Assembly: GCF_002846415.1 (NCBI RefSeq) | Contig: NZ_PJMX01000001.1 | Location: 5,270,001-5,334,000 of the forward strand | From: Streptomyces sp. TLI_146 | GTDB taxonomy: Bacteria > Actinomycetota > Actinomycetes > Streptomycetales > Streptomycetaceae | DNA: 64,000 bases | Direction: 5' to 3' | Part shown: one piece after another, positions 25,000-33,553 of the stretch | Position numbering within the stretch: position 1 is the stretch's first letter | Layout of the letters: every line of letters begins with the position of its first letter | Position numbers and translations under genes: made by a program | The notes under the pieces: model-generated | The model's database searches: none | Told to the model about the DNA's origin: nothing | The model's input: only the letters and a program-made list of their open reading frames with translations

Positions 25000-26354
25000 C
25001 CCCGACCTTCCTCGCGGCCGAGGACCTCTCCCTGTTCGGCCGCGACCCCTGGTGGCTCATCGCCCTCAAGGCCGTGTTCTGCTTCGCTTTCCTGATGGTG
25101 ACCGTGCTGTTCTCGATCGTCTGGGAACGCAAGGTCGTCGCCTGGATGCAGCTGCGCATCGGGCCCAACCGGCACGGCCCCTGGGGGATGCTCCAGTCCC
25201 TCGCCGACGGCATCAAACTGATGCTGAAGGAAGACGTCATCGTCAAGCGGGCCGACAAGGTGGTCTACGTCCTGGCCCCGATCGTCGCCGCGATCCCGGC
25301 CTTCATGGCGATCGCCGTGATCCCGTTCGGGCCGTCCGGCAACGAGGTCTCGATCTTCGGCCACCGCACCACGATGCAGCTCACCGACCTGCCGATCGCG
25401 ATGCTCTACATCCTCGCGTGCGCCTCGGTCGGCATCTACGGGATCGTGCTCGCGGGCTGGTCCTCCGGCTCCACGTACCCGCTGCTCGGCGGGCTCCGCT
25501 CGTGCGCGCAGATGATCTCGTACGAGATCGCGATGGGCGCCGCGTTCGCCTCGGTCTTCCTCTACTCGGGGTCGATGTCGACCTCGGAGATCGTCGCCCA
25601 GCAGCACGACCGCTGGTACATCGTGCTGCTGCCGGTCTCCTTCATCATCTACGTGGTCACGATGGTGGGCGAGACCAACCGCGCCCCCTTCGACATGCCC
25701 GAGTCCGAGGGCGACCTGGTCGGTGGCTTCAACACCGAGTACTCGTCGATCAAGTTCGCGCTGTTCATGCTGGCCGAGTACGTCAACATGGTCACCGTCT
25801 CGGCGGTGTCGACCACCCTCTTCCTGGGCGGCTGGCGGGCCCCGTGGCCCGTGTCCACCTTCTGGGAGGGCGCCAACCACGGCTGGTGGCCGATGCTCTG
25901 GTTCGTCATCAAGGTCCAGCTGCTGCTGTTCTTCTTCATCTGGCTGCGCGGCACGCTGCCCCGCGTCCGCTACGACCAGCTGATGAAGCTCGGCTGGAAG
26001 GTCCTCATCCCCGTCTCGGTCGTCTGGCTGATGCTGGTGGCGACCGTGCGCGCGCTGCGCAACGACGGCCACGACTTCTCCAAGATCGTGCTGTACGTCG
26101 GGGGCGCGGTCGTCGCGGTCCTGCTGATCTCGCTGGTCGCGGACGTGTTCCGGGGCCGCAAGGAGGAGTCGGCGGCCGAGGACGGGCCGCCCGCCTTCGA
26201 CCCGATGGCGGGCGGGTTCCCGGTGCCGCCGCTGCCCGGACAGACCCTTCCGCCGGTGCCACGCCGACGCCCCAGGCAGGAGCGGGAGTTGGTTGTCAGT
26301 GGTGGGTCCGATACTGAGAGTGACCGTGACGGAAGGGAGGACGAGGGTGTCTGA
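24996..26354 (+). CDS. nuoH: NADH-quinone oxidoreductase subunit H
   Basis: A 452-residue membrane subunit with about eight helices that links the peripheral arm to the proton pumps. The quinone-site loop GETNRAPFDMPESEGDLVGG and the N-terminal WERKVVAWMQLRIGPNRHGP are characteristic. The C-terminal 60 residues, rich in Pro and charged residues, extend past the usual end. GTG at 24996 overlaps the mini-ORF stop; its end overlaps nuoI by 8 bases. Confidence 0.96.
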   Translation: MTPTFLAAEDLSLFGRDPWWLIALKAVFCFAFLMVTVLFSIVWERKVVAWMQLRIGPNRHGPWGMLQSLADGIKLMLKEDVIVKRADKVVYVLAPIVAAIPAFMAIAVIPFGPSGNEVSIFGHRTTMQLTDLPIAMLYILACASVGIYGIVLAGWSSGSTYPLLGGLRSCAQMISYEIAMGAAFASVFLYSGSMSTSEIVAQQHDRWYIVLLPVSFIIYVVTMVGETNRAPFDMPESEGDLVGGFNTEYSSIKFALFMLAEYVNMVTVSAVSTTLFLGGWRAPWPVSTFWEGANHGWWPMLWFVIKVQLLLFFFIWLRGTLPRVRYDQLMKLGWKVLIPVSVVWLMLVATVRALRNDGHDFSKIVLYVGGAVVAVLLISLVADVFRGRKEESAAEDGPPAFDPMAGGFPVPPLPGQTLPPVPRRRPRQERELVVSGGSDTESDRDGREDEGV

Positions 26355-26988
26355 GTCATCGGAACCGGCGGAGCCCGCGGGCTCGGCGGAGTCGTCCGAG
26401 GGGAAGTTCCTGAACCCCGTGGCCGGCTTCGGCGTGACCTTCAAGGCCATGTTCAAGAAGCGGCTGACCGAGCAGTATCCGGAGCAGCAGAAGACCACGG
26501 CCCCCCGCTTCCACGGGCGCCACCAGCTCAACCGGCACCCGGACGGCCTGGAGAAGTGCGTCGGCTGCGAGCTGTGCGCCTGGGCCTGCCCGGCCGACGC
26601 GATCTATGTGGAGGGCGCGGACAACACGGACGAGGAGCGCTACTCGCCGGGCGAGCGGTACGGAATCGTCTACCAGATCAACTACGCCCGCTGCATCCTG
26701 TGCGGGCTGTGCATCGAGGCGTGTCCCACGCGCGCGCTGACGATGACCAACGAGTTCGAACTGGCCGACAGCAGCCGCGCGAACCTGATCTACACCAAGG
26801 AGCAGCTGCTCGCCGGGCTCGAAGAGGGCATGGTCGACTCGCCGCACGCGATCTACCCGGGCATGACCGAGGGCGACTACTACCGGGGCCTGGTCACCGA
26901 GGCCGCGCCCGGCACGGTCCGCCAGGTCGCCGTCTCCAAGGGCGAGCAGCCGGCCGACGGAGAACAGCCCGAGGAGGTGGACGCGTGA
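26347..26988 (+). CDS. nuoI: NADH-quinone oxidoreductase subunit I
   Basis: A 213-residue ferredoxin-like subunit with two [4Fe-4S] clusters (N6a, N6b). The ligand sets are Cys71, 74, 77, 81-type (CVGCELCAWACP) and Cys116, 119, 122, 126 (CILCGLCIEACP). It passes electrons to NuoB. The GTG at 26347 overlaps the end of nuoH; an upstream in-frame start would add a non-conserved segment. The C-terminal 25 residues are acidic. Confidence 0.95.
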   Translation: MSESSEPAEPAGSAESSEGKFLNPVAGFGVTFKAMFKKRLTEQYPEQQKTTAPRFHGRHQLNRHPDGLEKCVGCELCAWACPADAIYVEGADNTDEERYSPGERYGIVYQINYARCILCGLCIEACPTRALTMTNEFELADSSRANLIYTKEQLLAGLEEGMVDSPHAIYPGMTEGDYYRGLVTEAAPGTVRQVAVSKGEQPADGEQPEEVDA

Positions 26989-27800
26989 TGCAGCTCGCCG
27001 TCTCCGCCACGACGACCTCCACCGGGGAGGCGTTCCAGTTCTGGGTGCTGGGCACCGTCGCCGTCATCGGCGCGCTGTGCACCGTACTGATGAAGAAGGC
27101 CGTGCACAGTGCGCTGTGCCTGGCCGGGACCATGATCATCCTGGCGGTCTTCTACCTGGCCAACGGGGCGTACTTCCTGGGGATCGTCCAGGTCGTCGTC
27201 TACACCGGCGCGATCATGATGCTCTTCCTCTTCGTGGTGATGCTGGTCGGTGTCACCGCCGCCGACTCGCTGAAGGAGACCATCAAGGGTCAGCGCGTCT
27301 GGGCCGCGGTCTGCGGGATCGGCTTCGGGGTGCTCCTCATCGCGGGCATCGCCAACGCCTCCCTGAAGCACTTCGACGGACTGAAGCAGGCCAACGCGGG
27401 GGGGAACGTGGAGGGCCTGGCCGCCCTCATCTTCACCAAGTACGTGCTCGCCTTCGAAATCACCGGCGCCCTGCTGATCACCTCGGCGATCGGCGCGATG
27501 GTGCTCACGCACCGCGAGCGCACCGAGCGCGCCAAGACCCAGCGCGAGCTCTCCGAGCAGCGCGTGAGCGACGGCAAGCACCTGCCGCCGCTGCCCGCCC
27601 CGGGTGTCTACGCCCGGCACAACGCGGTGGACATCGCGGGCCTGCTGCCCGACGGCACACCGTCCGAGCTCACCGTCAACCAGACGCTGCGCGGCCGGGG
27701 CCAGATCCGCGACGTGTCCAGCGAGGCGCTGTCCGACCTGAAGGCGCTGGAGCAGCGCTCCACCGAGCGGCTCGGCCGTGAAGAGGAGGCCGCGAAGTGA
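26988..27800 (+). CDS. nuoJ: NADH-quinone oxidoreductase subunit J
   Basis: A 270-residue membrane subunit with five helices in the first 165 residues; helix 3 includes the conserved VVVYTGAIMMLFLFVVML with its pi-bulge region. The last 90 residues are hydrophilic and variable. ATG at 26988 shares a base with the nuoI stop and follows GAGGAGG; a GTG one codon before is also possible. It takes part in linking quinone reduction to proton movement. Confidence 0.95.
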   Translation: MQLAVSATTTSTGEAFQFWVLGTVAVIGALCTVLMKKAVHSALCLAGTMIILAVFYLANGAYFLGIVQVVVYTGAIMMLFLFVVMLVGVTAADSLKETIKGQRVWAAVCGIGFGVLLIAGIANASLKHFDGLKQANAGGNVEGLAALIFTKYVLAFEITGALLITSAIGAMVLTHRERTERAKTQRELSEQRVSDGKHLPPLPAPGVYARHNAVDIAGLLPDGTPSELTVNQTLRGRGQIRDVSSEALSDLKALEQRSTERLGREEEAAK

Positions 27801-28096
27801 ACCCCGTCAACTACCTGTATCTGTCCGCCCTGTTGTTCACCATCGGCGCGGCCGGTGTGCTCATCAGGCGGAACGCGATCGTGGTCTTCATGTGCGTCGA
27901 GCTGATGCTCAACGCCTGCAACCTCGCGTTCGTGGTCTTCTCCCGGATGCACGGCAACCTCGACGGCCAGATCATCGCCTTCTTCACGATGGTCGTCGCC
28001 GCCGCGGAGGTCGTCGTCGGGCTCGCGATCATCGTGTCGCTCTTCCGTTCCCGCCACTCGGCCTCGGTCGACGACGCCAGCCTGATGAAGCTCTGA
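27797..28096 (+). CDS. nuoK: NADH-quinone oxidoreductase subunit K
   Basis: A 99-residue, three-helix membrane subunit related to MrpC antiporter subunits. Conserved glutamates sit in MCVELMLNACNLAF (helix 2) and AAAEVVVGLAI (helix 3) and belong to the proton path. GTG start overlaps the nuoJ stop (GTGA). Confidence 0.96.
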   Translation: MNPVNYLYLSALLFTIGAAGVLIRRNAIVVFMCVELMLNACNLAFVVFSRMHGNLDGQIIAFFTMVVAAAEVVVGLAIIVSLFRSRHSASVDDASLMKL

Positions 28097-28110
28097 GGGG
28101 TCGCTGAATC

Positions 28111-30057
28111 GTGGAGAACCTGATTGCGCTGCTCATCGCGGCGCCTCTGCTCGGAGCGGCCGTCCTGCTGTGCGGCGGACGGCGGCTCGACGCCGTCGGA
28201 CACTGGCTGGGCACGCTGCTCGCGGCCGTGTCCTTCGGCCTCGGTGCGGCGCTCTTCGCCGACATGCTGGGCCGCTCGGCCGACAACAGGGCGGTGCACA
28301 AGCACCTGTTCAGCTGGGTCCCGGTGGAGGGCTTCCAGGCCGACGTCGGCTTCCAGCTCGACCAGTTGTCGATGACCTTCGTCCTGCTGATCACCGGTGT
28401 GGGCACGCTGATCCACATCTACTCGATCGGCTACATGGAGCACGACGAGAACCGCCGCCGCTTCTTCGGCTACCTCAACCTGTTCCTGGCGGCGATGCTG
28501 CTGCTGGTCCTCGCCGACAACTACCTGCTCCTGTACGTCGGCTGGGAGGGCGTCGGTCTGGCGTCCTACCTGCTCATCGGCTTCTGGCAGCACAAGCCCA
28601 GCGCGGCGACCGCGGCCAAGAAGGCGTTCCTGGTCAACCGGGTCGGCGACATGGGCCTGTCCATCGCCATCATGGTCATGTTCACCACCTGGGGCTCGTT
28701 CGCCTTCTCGACGGTCTTCAACCAGGTGGGCGAGACCGGCTGGGGCCGCAACACCACGGTCGGCCTGATGCTGCTGCTCGCGGCCTGCGGCAAGTCGGCC
28801 CAGGTCCCGCTGCAGTCCTGGCTCGGGGACGCGATGGAGGGCCCGACCCCGGTCTCGGCCCTGATCCACGCGGCGACGATGGTGACCGCGGGCGTGTACC
28901 TGATCACCCGCTCCGGCGCCATCTTCAACCAGGTGCAGGACGTCCAGACGGTGGTGGTGATCGTCGGCGCGGTCACGCTGCTCTTCGGTGCGATCGTCGG
29001 TTGCGCGAAGGACGACATCAAGAAGGCCCTCGCGGGCTCGACCATGTCGCAGATCGGCTACATGATCCTGGCCACCGGCCTCGGCCCCATCGGCTACGCC
29101 TTCGCGATCATGCACCTGGTCACCCACGGCTTCTTCAAGGCCGGGCTCTTCCTCGGCGCCGGTTCCGTGATGCACGGGATGAACGACGAGGTCGACATGC
29201 GCAAGTACGGCGGTCTGCGCAAGTACATGCCGGTCACCTTCGCCACCTTCGGCCTCGGCTACCTCGCCATCATCGGCTTCCCGGGCCTGTCCGGCTTCTG
29301 GTCCAAGGACAAGATCATCGAGGCGGCGTTCGCCAAGGGCGGCACCGAGGGCTGGATCCTCGGCGCGGTCACCCTGCTCGGCGCGGCCATCACGGCGTAC
29401 TACATGACGCGCGTGATGCTGATGACGTTCTTCGGAGAGGAGCGCTGGCGCAACGCCCCGACCCCGTCGCCGGCCGAGCCCAGCGTGGAGCCGGCCGCCG
29501 AGCACCGCGGCGAGCACGCCGAGCCGCACCCGCACGAGTCGCCCGGCACCATGACGATCCCGATGATCGTCCTGGCCTTCGGCTCGGTCCTGGCGGGCGG
29601 TCTGTTCAGCATCAACGAGTCGTTCGTGAAGTGGCTGGAGCCGGTCACGAGCTTCTCGCACGGCGACTCGCCGGTGAGCGCGGGAGCCGTCACGGCGGCC
29701 ACCGTCGTGGTGCTGCTGCTCGGCGTCGGCCTCGCCTGGATGCAGTACGGCCGCAAGCCGGTCCCGGTCGTCGCCCCGCGCGGCTCGCTGCTCACCCGGG
29801 CCGCCCGCCGCGACCTGCTCCAGGACGACTTCAACCACGTGGTCCTGGTCCGCGGCGGCGAGCACCTCACCCGCTCGCTGGTGTACGTCGACCACACCCT
29901 GGTCGACGGAGTGGTCAACGGCACCGCGGCGGGGTTCGGCGGGCTCTCCGGCCGACTGCGCAAGCTGCAGAACGGCTTCGCCCGTTCGTACGCGGTCTCG
30001 ATGTTCGGAGGTGCGGCGGTGCTCATCGCCGCCACCCTGCTGATGAGGGCGGTGTAA
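28111..30057 (+). CDS. nuoL: NADH-quinone oxidoreductase subunit L
   Basis: A 648-residue antiporter-like proton-pumping subunit at the distal end of the membrane arm. It has about 16 helices, with the signature LIGFWQHKPSAATAAKKAF (the lysine and glutamate network) and LQSWLGDAMEGPTPVSALIH. A His/Glu/Pro-rich loop lies near residues 450-475. GTG start at 28111, 14 bp after nuoK with a GAGGGG element. Confidence 0.95.
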   Translation: MENLIALLIAAPLLGAAVLLCGGRRLDAVGHWLGTLLAAVSFGLGAALFADMLGRSADNRAVHKHLFSWVPVEGFQADVGFQLDQLSMTFVLLITGVGTLIHIYSIGYMEHDENRRRFFGYLNLFLAAMLLLVLADNYLLLYVGWEGVGLASYLLIGFWQHKPSAATAAKKAFLVNRVGDMGLSIAIMVMFTTWGSFAFSTVFNQVGETGWGRNTTVGLMLLLAACGKSAQVPLQSWLGDAMEGPTPVSALIHAATMVTAGVYLITRSGAIFNQVQDVQTVVVIVGAVTLLFGAIVGCAKDDIKKALAGSTMSQIGYMILATGLGPIGYAFAIMHLVTHGFFKAGLFLGAGSVMHGMNDEVDMRKYGGLRKYMPVTFATFGLGYLAIIGFPGLSGFWSKDKIIEAAFAKGGTEGWILGAVTLLGAAITAYYMTRVMLMTFFGEERWRNAPTPSPAEPSVEPAAEHRGEHAEPHPHESPGTMTIPMIVLAFGSVLAGGLFSINESFVKWLEPVTSFSHGDSPVSAGAVTAATVVVLLLGVGLAWMQYGRKPVPVVAPRGSLLTRAARRDLLQDDFNHVVLVRGGEHLTRSLVYVDHTLVDGVVNGTAAGFGGLSGRLRKLQNGFARSYAVSMFGGAAVLIAATLLMRAV

Positions 30058-30060
30058 GGC

Positions 30061-31632
30061 ATGTCGTTCCCCCTCCTTACCGCGACGGCGGCGCTCCCGG
30101 CGGTCGGCGCGATCGCCACCGCCGCCGTCCCGGCCGAGCGGCGGACCGCCGCCAAGTGGCTGGCGCTGCTGGTCTCGCTGGGCACGTTGGTGCTGAGCGC
30201 GGTCCAGCTCGTACGGTTCGAACCGGGCGGCGACCGCTACCAGTTGACGGAGTCGCACGCCTGGATCAAGGACTTCGGCGTCCGCTACGAACTGGGTGTG
30301 GACGGCATCGGGGTGGCGCTCATCGCGCTCACCGCGCTGCTGATCCCGTTCATCATCGTCGCGGGCTGGCACGACGCCGACCCCCTGGAGACGCACAGCA
30401 GCCGCTGGCGGCCCACCCAGGGCTTCTTCGCCCTGATCCTCGCCGTCGAGGCGATGGTGGTGCTCTCCTTCGAGGCCACCGACGTCTTCCTCTTCTACAT
30501 CCTGTTCGAAGCCATGCTGATCCCGATGTACTTCCTCATCGGCGGCTTCGGCGACCGGGCGCACGAGCACGGGGACGAGGCGGCGGCCACCCAGCGGTCG
30601 TACGCGGCGGTCAAGTTCCTGCTCTACAACCTGGTCGGCGGTCTGCTGATGCTGGCCGCGGTGATCGGGCTGTACGTGGTGGCCGGGACGTTCTCGCTGG
30701 ACGAGATCGCGGCGGCGCGCGCGAACGGCTCGCTGGACATGGCGACCAACACCGAGCGGCTGCTGTTCCTCGGCTTCTTCTTCGCCTTCGCGGTGAAGGC
30801 CCCGCTCTGGCCGCTGCACACCTGGCTGCCGAACGCGATGGGCGAGGCCACGGCCCCGGTCGCCGTGCTGATCACGGCGGTTGTCGACAAGGTCGGCACC
30901 TTCGCGATGCTCCGCTTCTGCCTCCAGCTCTTCCCGGAGGCCTCCAAGTGGGCCACCCCGGTGATCCTGGTGCTCGCGGTGATCAGCATCATCTACGGGG
31001 CGCTGCTCGCGGTCGGCCAGCGGGACATCAAGCGCCTGGTGGCGTACGCGTCGATCTCGCACTTCGGCTTCATCGTCATGGGCATCTTCGCGATGACCAC
31101 CCAGGGCCAGTCCGGCGCCACGCTGTACATGGTCAACCACGGGATCTCGACGGCCGCGCTGATGCTGGTGGCCGGCTTCCTGATCTCGCGCCGCGGCTCG
31201 CGTCTGATCGCGGACTACGGCGGGGTGCAGAAGGTGGCCCCGCTGCTCGCGGGCACGTTCCTGGTGGGCGGCCTGGCGACCCTCTCGCTGCCCGGACTCG
31301 CGCCGTTCGTCAGTGAGTTCCTGGTCCTGGTGGGCACGTTCAGCCGCTATCCGGCGATCGGCGTGATCGCCACGCTGGGCATCGTGCTGGCCGCGCTGTA
31401 CGTGCTGGTGCTCTACCAGCGGACGATGACCGGCCCGGTCAAGGCCGAGGTGCAGGGCATGCCGGACCTCAAGGTCCGCGAGCTCCTGGTGGTCGCCCCG
31501 CTGATCGCGATCCTGGTCTTCCTGGGGGTCTACCCGAAGCCGCTGACCGACATCGTCAACCCGGCGGTGCAGCACACCATGTCCGACGTACACAAGAAGG
31601 ACCCCAAGCCCGTGGTGGAGGCGGCCCAGTGA
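30061..31632 (+). CDS. nuoM: NADH-quinone oxidoreductase subunit M
   Basis: A 523-residue antiporter-like proton-pumping subunit with about 14 helices. The ILFEAMLIPMYFLIGGFG stretch (key glutamate) and LWPLHTWLPNAMGEATAPV are typical. ATG start 3 bp after nuoL; the stop overlaps the nuoN GTG. Confidence 0.95.
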   Translation: MSFPLLTATAALPAVGAIATAAVPAERRTAAKWLALLVSLGTLVLSAVQLVRFEPGGDRYQLTESHAWIKDFGVRYELGVDGIGVALIALTALLIPFIIVAGWHDADPLETHSSRWRPTQGFFALILAVEAMVVLSFEATDVFLFYILFEAMLIPMYFLIGGFGDRAHEHGDEAAATQRSYAAVKFLLYNLVGGLLMLAAVIGLYVVAGTFSLDEIAAARANGSLDMATNTERLLFLGFFFAFAVKAPLWPLHTWLPNAMGEATAPVAVLITAVVDKVGTFAMLRFCLQLFPEASKWATPVILVLAVISIIYGALLAVGQRDIKRLVAYASISHFGFIVMGIFAMTTQGQSGATLYMVNHGISTAALMLVAGFLISRRGSRLIADYGGVQKVAPLLAGTFLVGGLATLSLPGLAPFVSEFLVLVGTFSRYPAIGVIATLGIVLAALYVLVLYQRTMTGPVKAEVQGMPDLKVRELLVVAPLIAILVFLGVYPKPLTDIVNPAVQHTMSDVHKKDPKPVVEAAQ

Positions 31633-33284
31633 GCACAGCAACAGCTGTCCACAGCCTGTGGACGACGGCGGCCGACGGCAAGGTGGACAAGATCCCGGCG
31701 CCGCACATCGAGTACGCGCAGCTGGCGCCCACGCTGATCGTGGTCGGTGCGGCGGTGGTGGGCGTGCTGATCGAGGCGTTCGTCCCGCGCAGGAGCCGCT
31801 ACTACGCCCAGGTGTTCCTCTCCGTGATCGCGCTCGCCGCCGCCTTCGCCGCGGTGGTCGCCCTCGCGGCCGACGGATACGGCACGACGAAGGCGCACAT
31901 CGCGGCGATGGGCGCGGTGGCCGTCGACGGCCCGGCGCTCTTCCTCCAGGGGACCATTCTCCTCGCCTCGATCGTCGCGATCTTCACCTTCGCCGAGCGC
32001 CGCCTCGACCCCGAGGCGCACGGCAACCGGGTCGACTCGTTCGCCGCGCAGGCCGCGTCCGTACCGGGCAGCGACAGCGAGCAGGCCGCGGTCAAGGCCG
32101 GTTTCACGACCACTGAGGTCTTCCCGCTGGCGCTCTTCGCGGTCTCCGGGATGCTGGTGTTCCCGGCGGCCAACGACCTCCTGACGCTCTTCGTGGCGCT
32201 GGAGGTCTTCTCCCTGCCGCTGTACCTGCTGTGCGCGCTGGCCCGCCGCAAGCGGCTGATGTCGCAGGAAGCGGCGGTGAAGTACTTCCTGCTCGGCGCC
32301 TTCTCGTCGGCGTTCCTGCTGTTCGGCATCGCCCTCCTGTACGGCTACGCGGGCTCGGTCCAGTACGCGACCATCGCGGACGTCGTCGACGGCACGGTCC
32401 AGACCGTGGACCCGGCGCTCGCGGGCACGATGGGCAACGACGCGCTGCTGCTGATCGGCGGCGCGATGCTGCTGATGGGGCTGCTGTTCAAGGTCGGCGC
32501 GGTGCCGTTCCACATGTGGACGCCCGACGTCTACCAGGGCGCGCCCACCCCGGTCACCGGCTTCATGGCGGCCGCCACCAAGGTCGCGGCCTTCGGCGCG
32601 CTGCTGCGGCTGCTCTATGTGGTGCTGCCCGGGATGCGGTGGGACTGGCGGCCGGTGATGTGGGGCGTCGCCATCGTCACGATGGTGGGCGGCGCGATCG
32701 TCGCGATCACCCAGACCGACATCAAGCGGCTCCTCGCGTACTCGTCGATCGCGCACGCCGGGTTCATCCTGGCGGGTGTCATCGCCACCAACGCGGACGG
32801 CATCTCGTCGGTGCTGTTCTACCTGGGCGCGTACTCGTTCGTGACGATCGGGGCGTTCGCGGTCGTCACGCTGGTGCGCGACGCGGGCGGCGAGGCGACG
32901 CACCTGTCCAAGTGGGCCGGGCTCGGCCGCCGCTCGCCACTGGTGGCGGCGGTGTTCGCGGTCTTCCTGCTCGCCTTCGCGGGCATCCCGCTGACCTCCG
33001 GCTTCACCGGGAAGTTCGCCGTGTTCAAGGCGGCGGCGGAGGGGGGCGCGGGGCCGCTGGTCGTGGTGGGTGTGATCTCGTCGGCGATCGCCGCGTTCTT
33101 CTACATCCGGGTGATCGTGCTGATGTTCTTCAGCGAGCCGAAGGCGGACGGGCCGACCGTGGCGGTTCCGTCGCCGCTGACGATGACGGCGATCGGCGTG
33201 GGTGTCGCCGTGACGCTCATGCTCGGTGTGGCGCCGCAGTACTTCCTGGATCTGGCCGGTCAGGCGGGGGTGTTCGTGCGCTGA
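31629..33284 (+). CDS. nuoN: NADH-quinone oxidoreductase subunit N
   Basis: A 551-residue antiporter-like proton-pumping subunit, last gene of the operon. The conserved LFVALEVFSLPLYLLCALAR segment and PFHMWTPDVYQGAPTPVTGF are present. GTG start overlaps nuoM (GTGA). After its stop come a repeat copy and a strong hairpin, consistent with the operon ending here. Confidence 0.95.
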   Translation: MSTATAVHSLWTTAADGKVDKIPAPHIEYAQLAPTLIVVGAAVVGVLIEAFVPRRSRYYAQVFLSVIALAAAFAAVVALAADGYGTTKAHIAAMGAVAVDGPALFLQGTILLASIVAIFTFAERRLDPEAHGNRVDSFAAQAASVPGSDSEQAAVKAGFTTTEVFPLALFAVSGMLVFPAANDLLTLFVALEVFSLPLYLLCALARRKRLMSQEAAVKYFLLGAFSSAFLLFGIALLYGYAGSVQYATIADVVDGTVQTVDPALAGTMGNDALLLIGGAMLLMGLLFKVGAVPFHMWTPDVYQGAPTPVTGFMAAATKVAAFGALLRLLYVVLPGMRWDWRPVMWGVAIVTMVGGAIVAITQTDIKRLLAYSSIAHAGFILAGVIATNADGISSVLFYLGAYSFVTIGAFAVVTLVRDAGGEATHLSKWAGLGRRSPLVAAVFAVFLLAFAGIPLTSGFTGKFAVFKAAAEGGAGPLVVVGVISSAIAAFFYIRVIVLMFFSEPKADGPTVAVPSPLTMTAIGVGVAVTLMLGVAPQYFLDLAGQAGVFVR

Positions 33285-33330
33285 CGCTCCGCGGGGTGCG
33301 GATCTCGGCCGCGGCTCGTCCGTGGCCGGT

Positions 33331-33350
33331 CGCGCGGTTCCCCGCGCCCC
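33331..33350 (-). repeat. Single GC-rich repeat core after nuoN
   Basis: CGCGCGGTTCCCCGCGCCCC is the core in minus orientation with one change. It lies 46 bp after the nuoN stop and 9 bp before the terminator hairpin. Confidence 0.8.
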
Positions 33351-33359
33351 TGAGATACA

Positions 33360-33394
33360 CCGGGCCCCGGCACGCATGTCGTGCCGGGGCCCGG
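33360..33394 (+). terminator. nuo operon terminator
   Basis: A 15-bp perfect stem (33360-33374 with 33380-33394, arm CCGGGCCCCGGCACG) closes on a 5-base loop 76 bp after nuoN. No U-tract follows. Confidence 0.85.
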
Positions 33395-33553
33395 CGCATC
33401 CCACCCCCTGTGGATAACTTTTTAGCCCCTCTGACCTGCGGTTTCGTGTCCGCGCGAGGGGGATTTGGCCGGACTTCGGCGGGGGGTGTCGGCCCGGGCC
33501 CCTATCGTGGCAGGGGTGGCGGAGTTACGAGGACGACGGGCGGGGACGCAGTG

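Noticed and set aside
22169..25258. A 1029-residue minus-strand protein opposite nuoG
   Set aside because: Antisense shadow with no family features; nuoG on the plus strand is certain.
27811..31641. A 1276-residue minus-strand protein opposite nuoK-nuoM
   Set aside because: His/Arg/Glu/Asp-rich antisense frame typical of GC-rich coding DNA; the sense strand holds clear nuo genes.
33400..33553. LexA box upstream of recQ
   Set aside because: No GAAC-N-GTTC type sequence was found near the recQ start.
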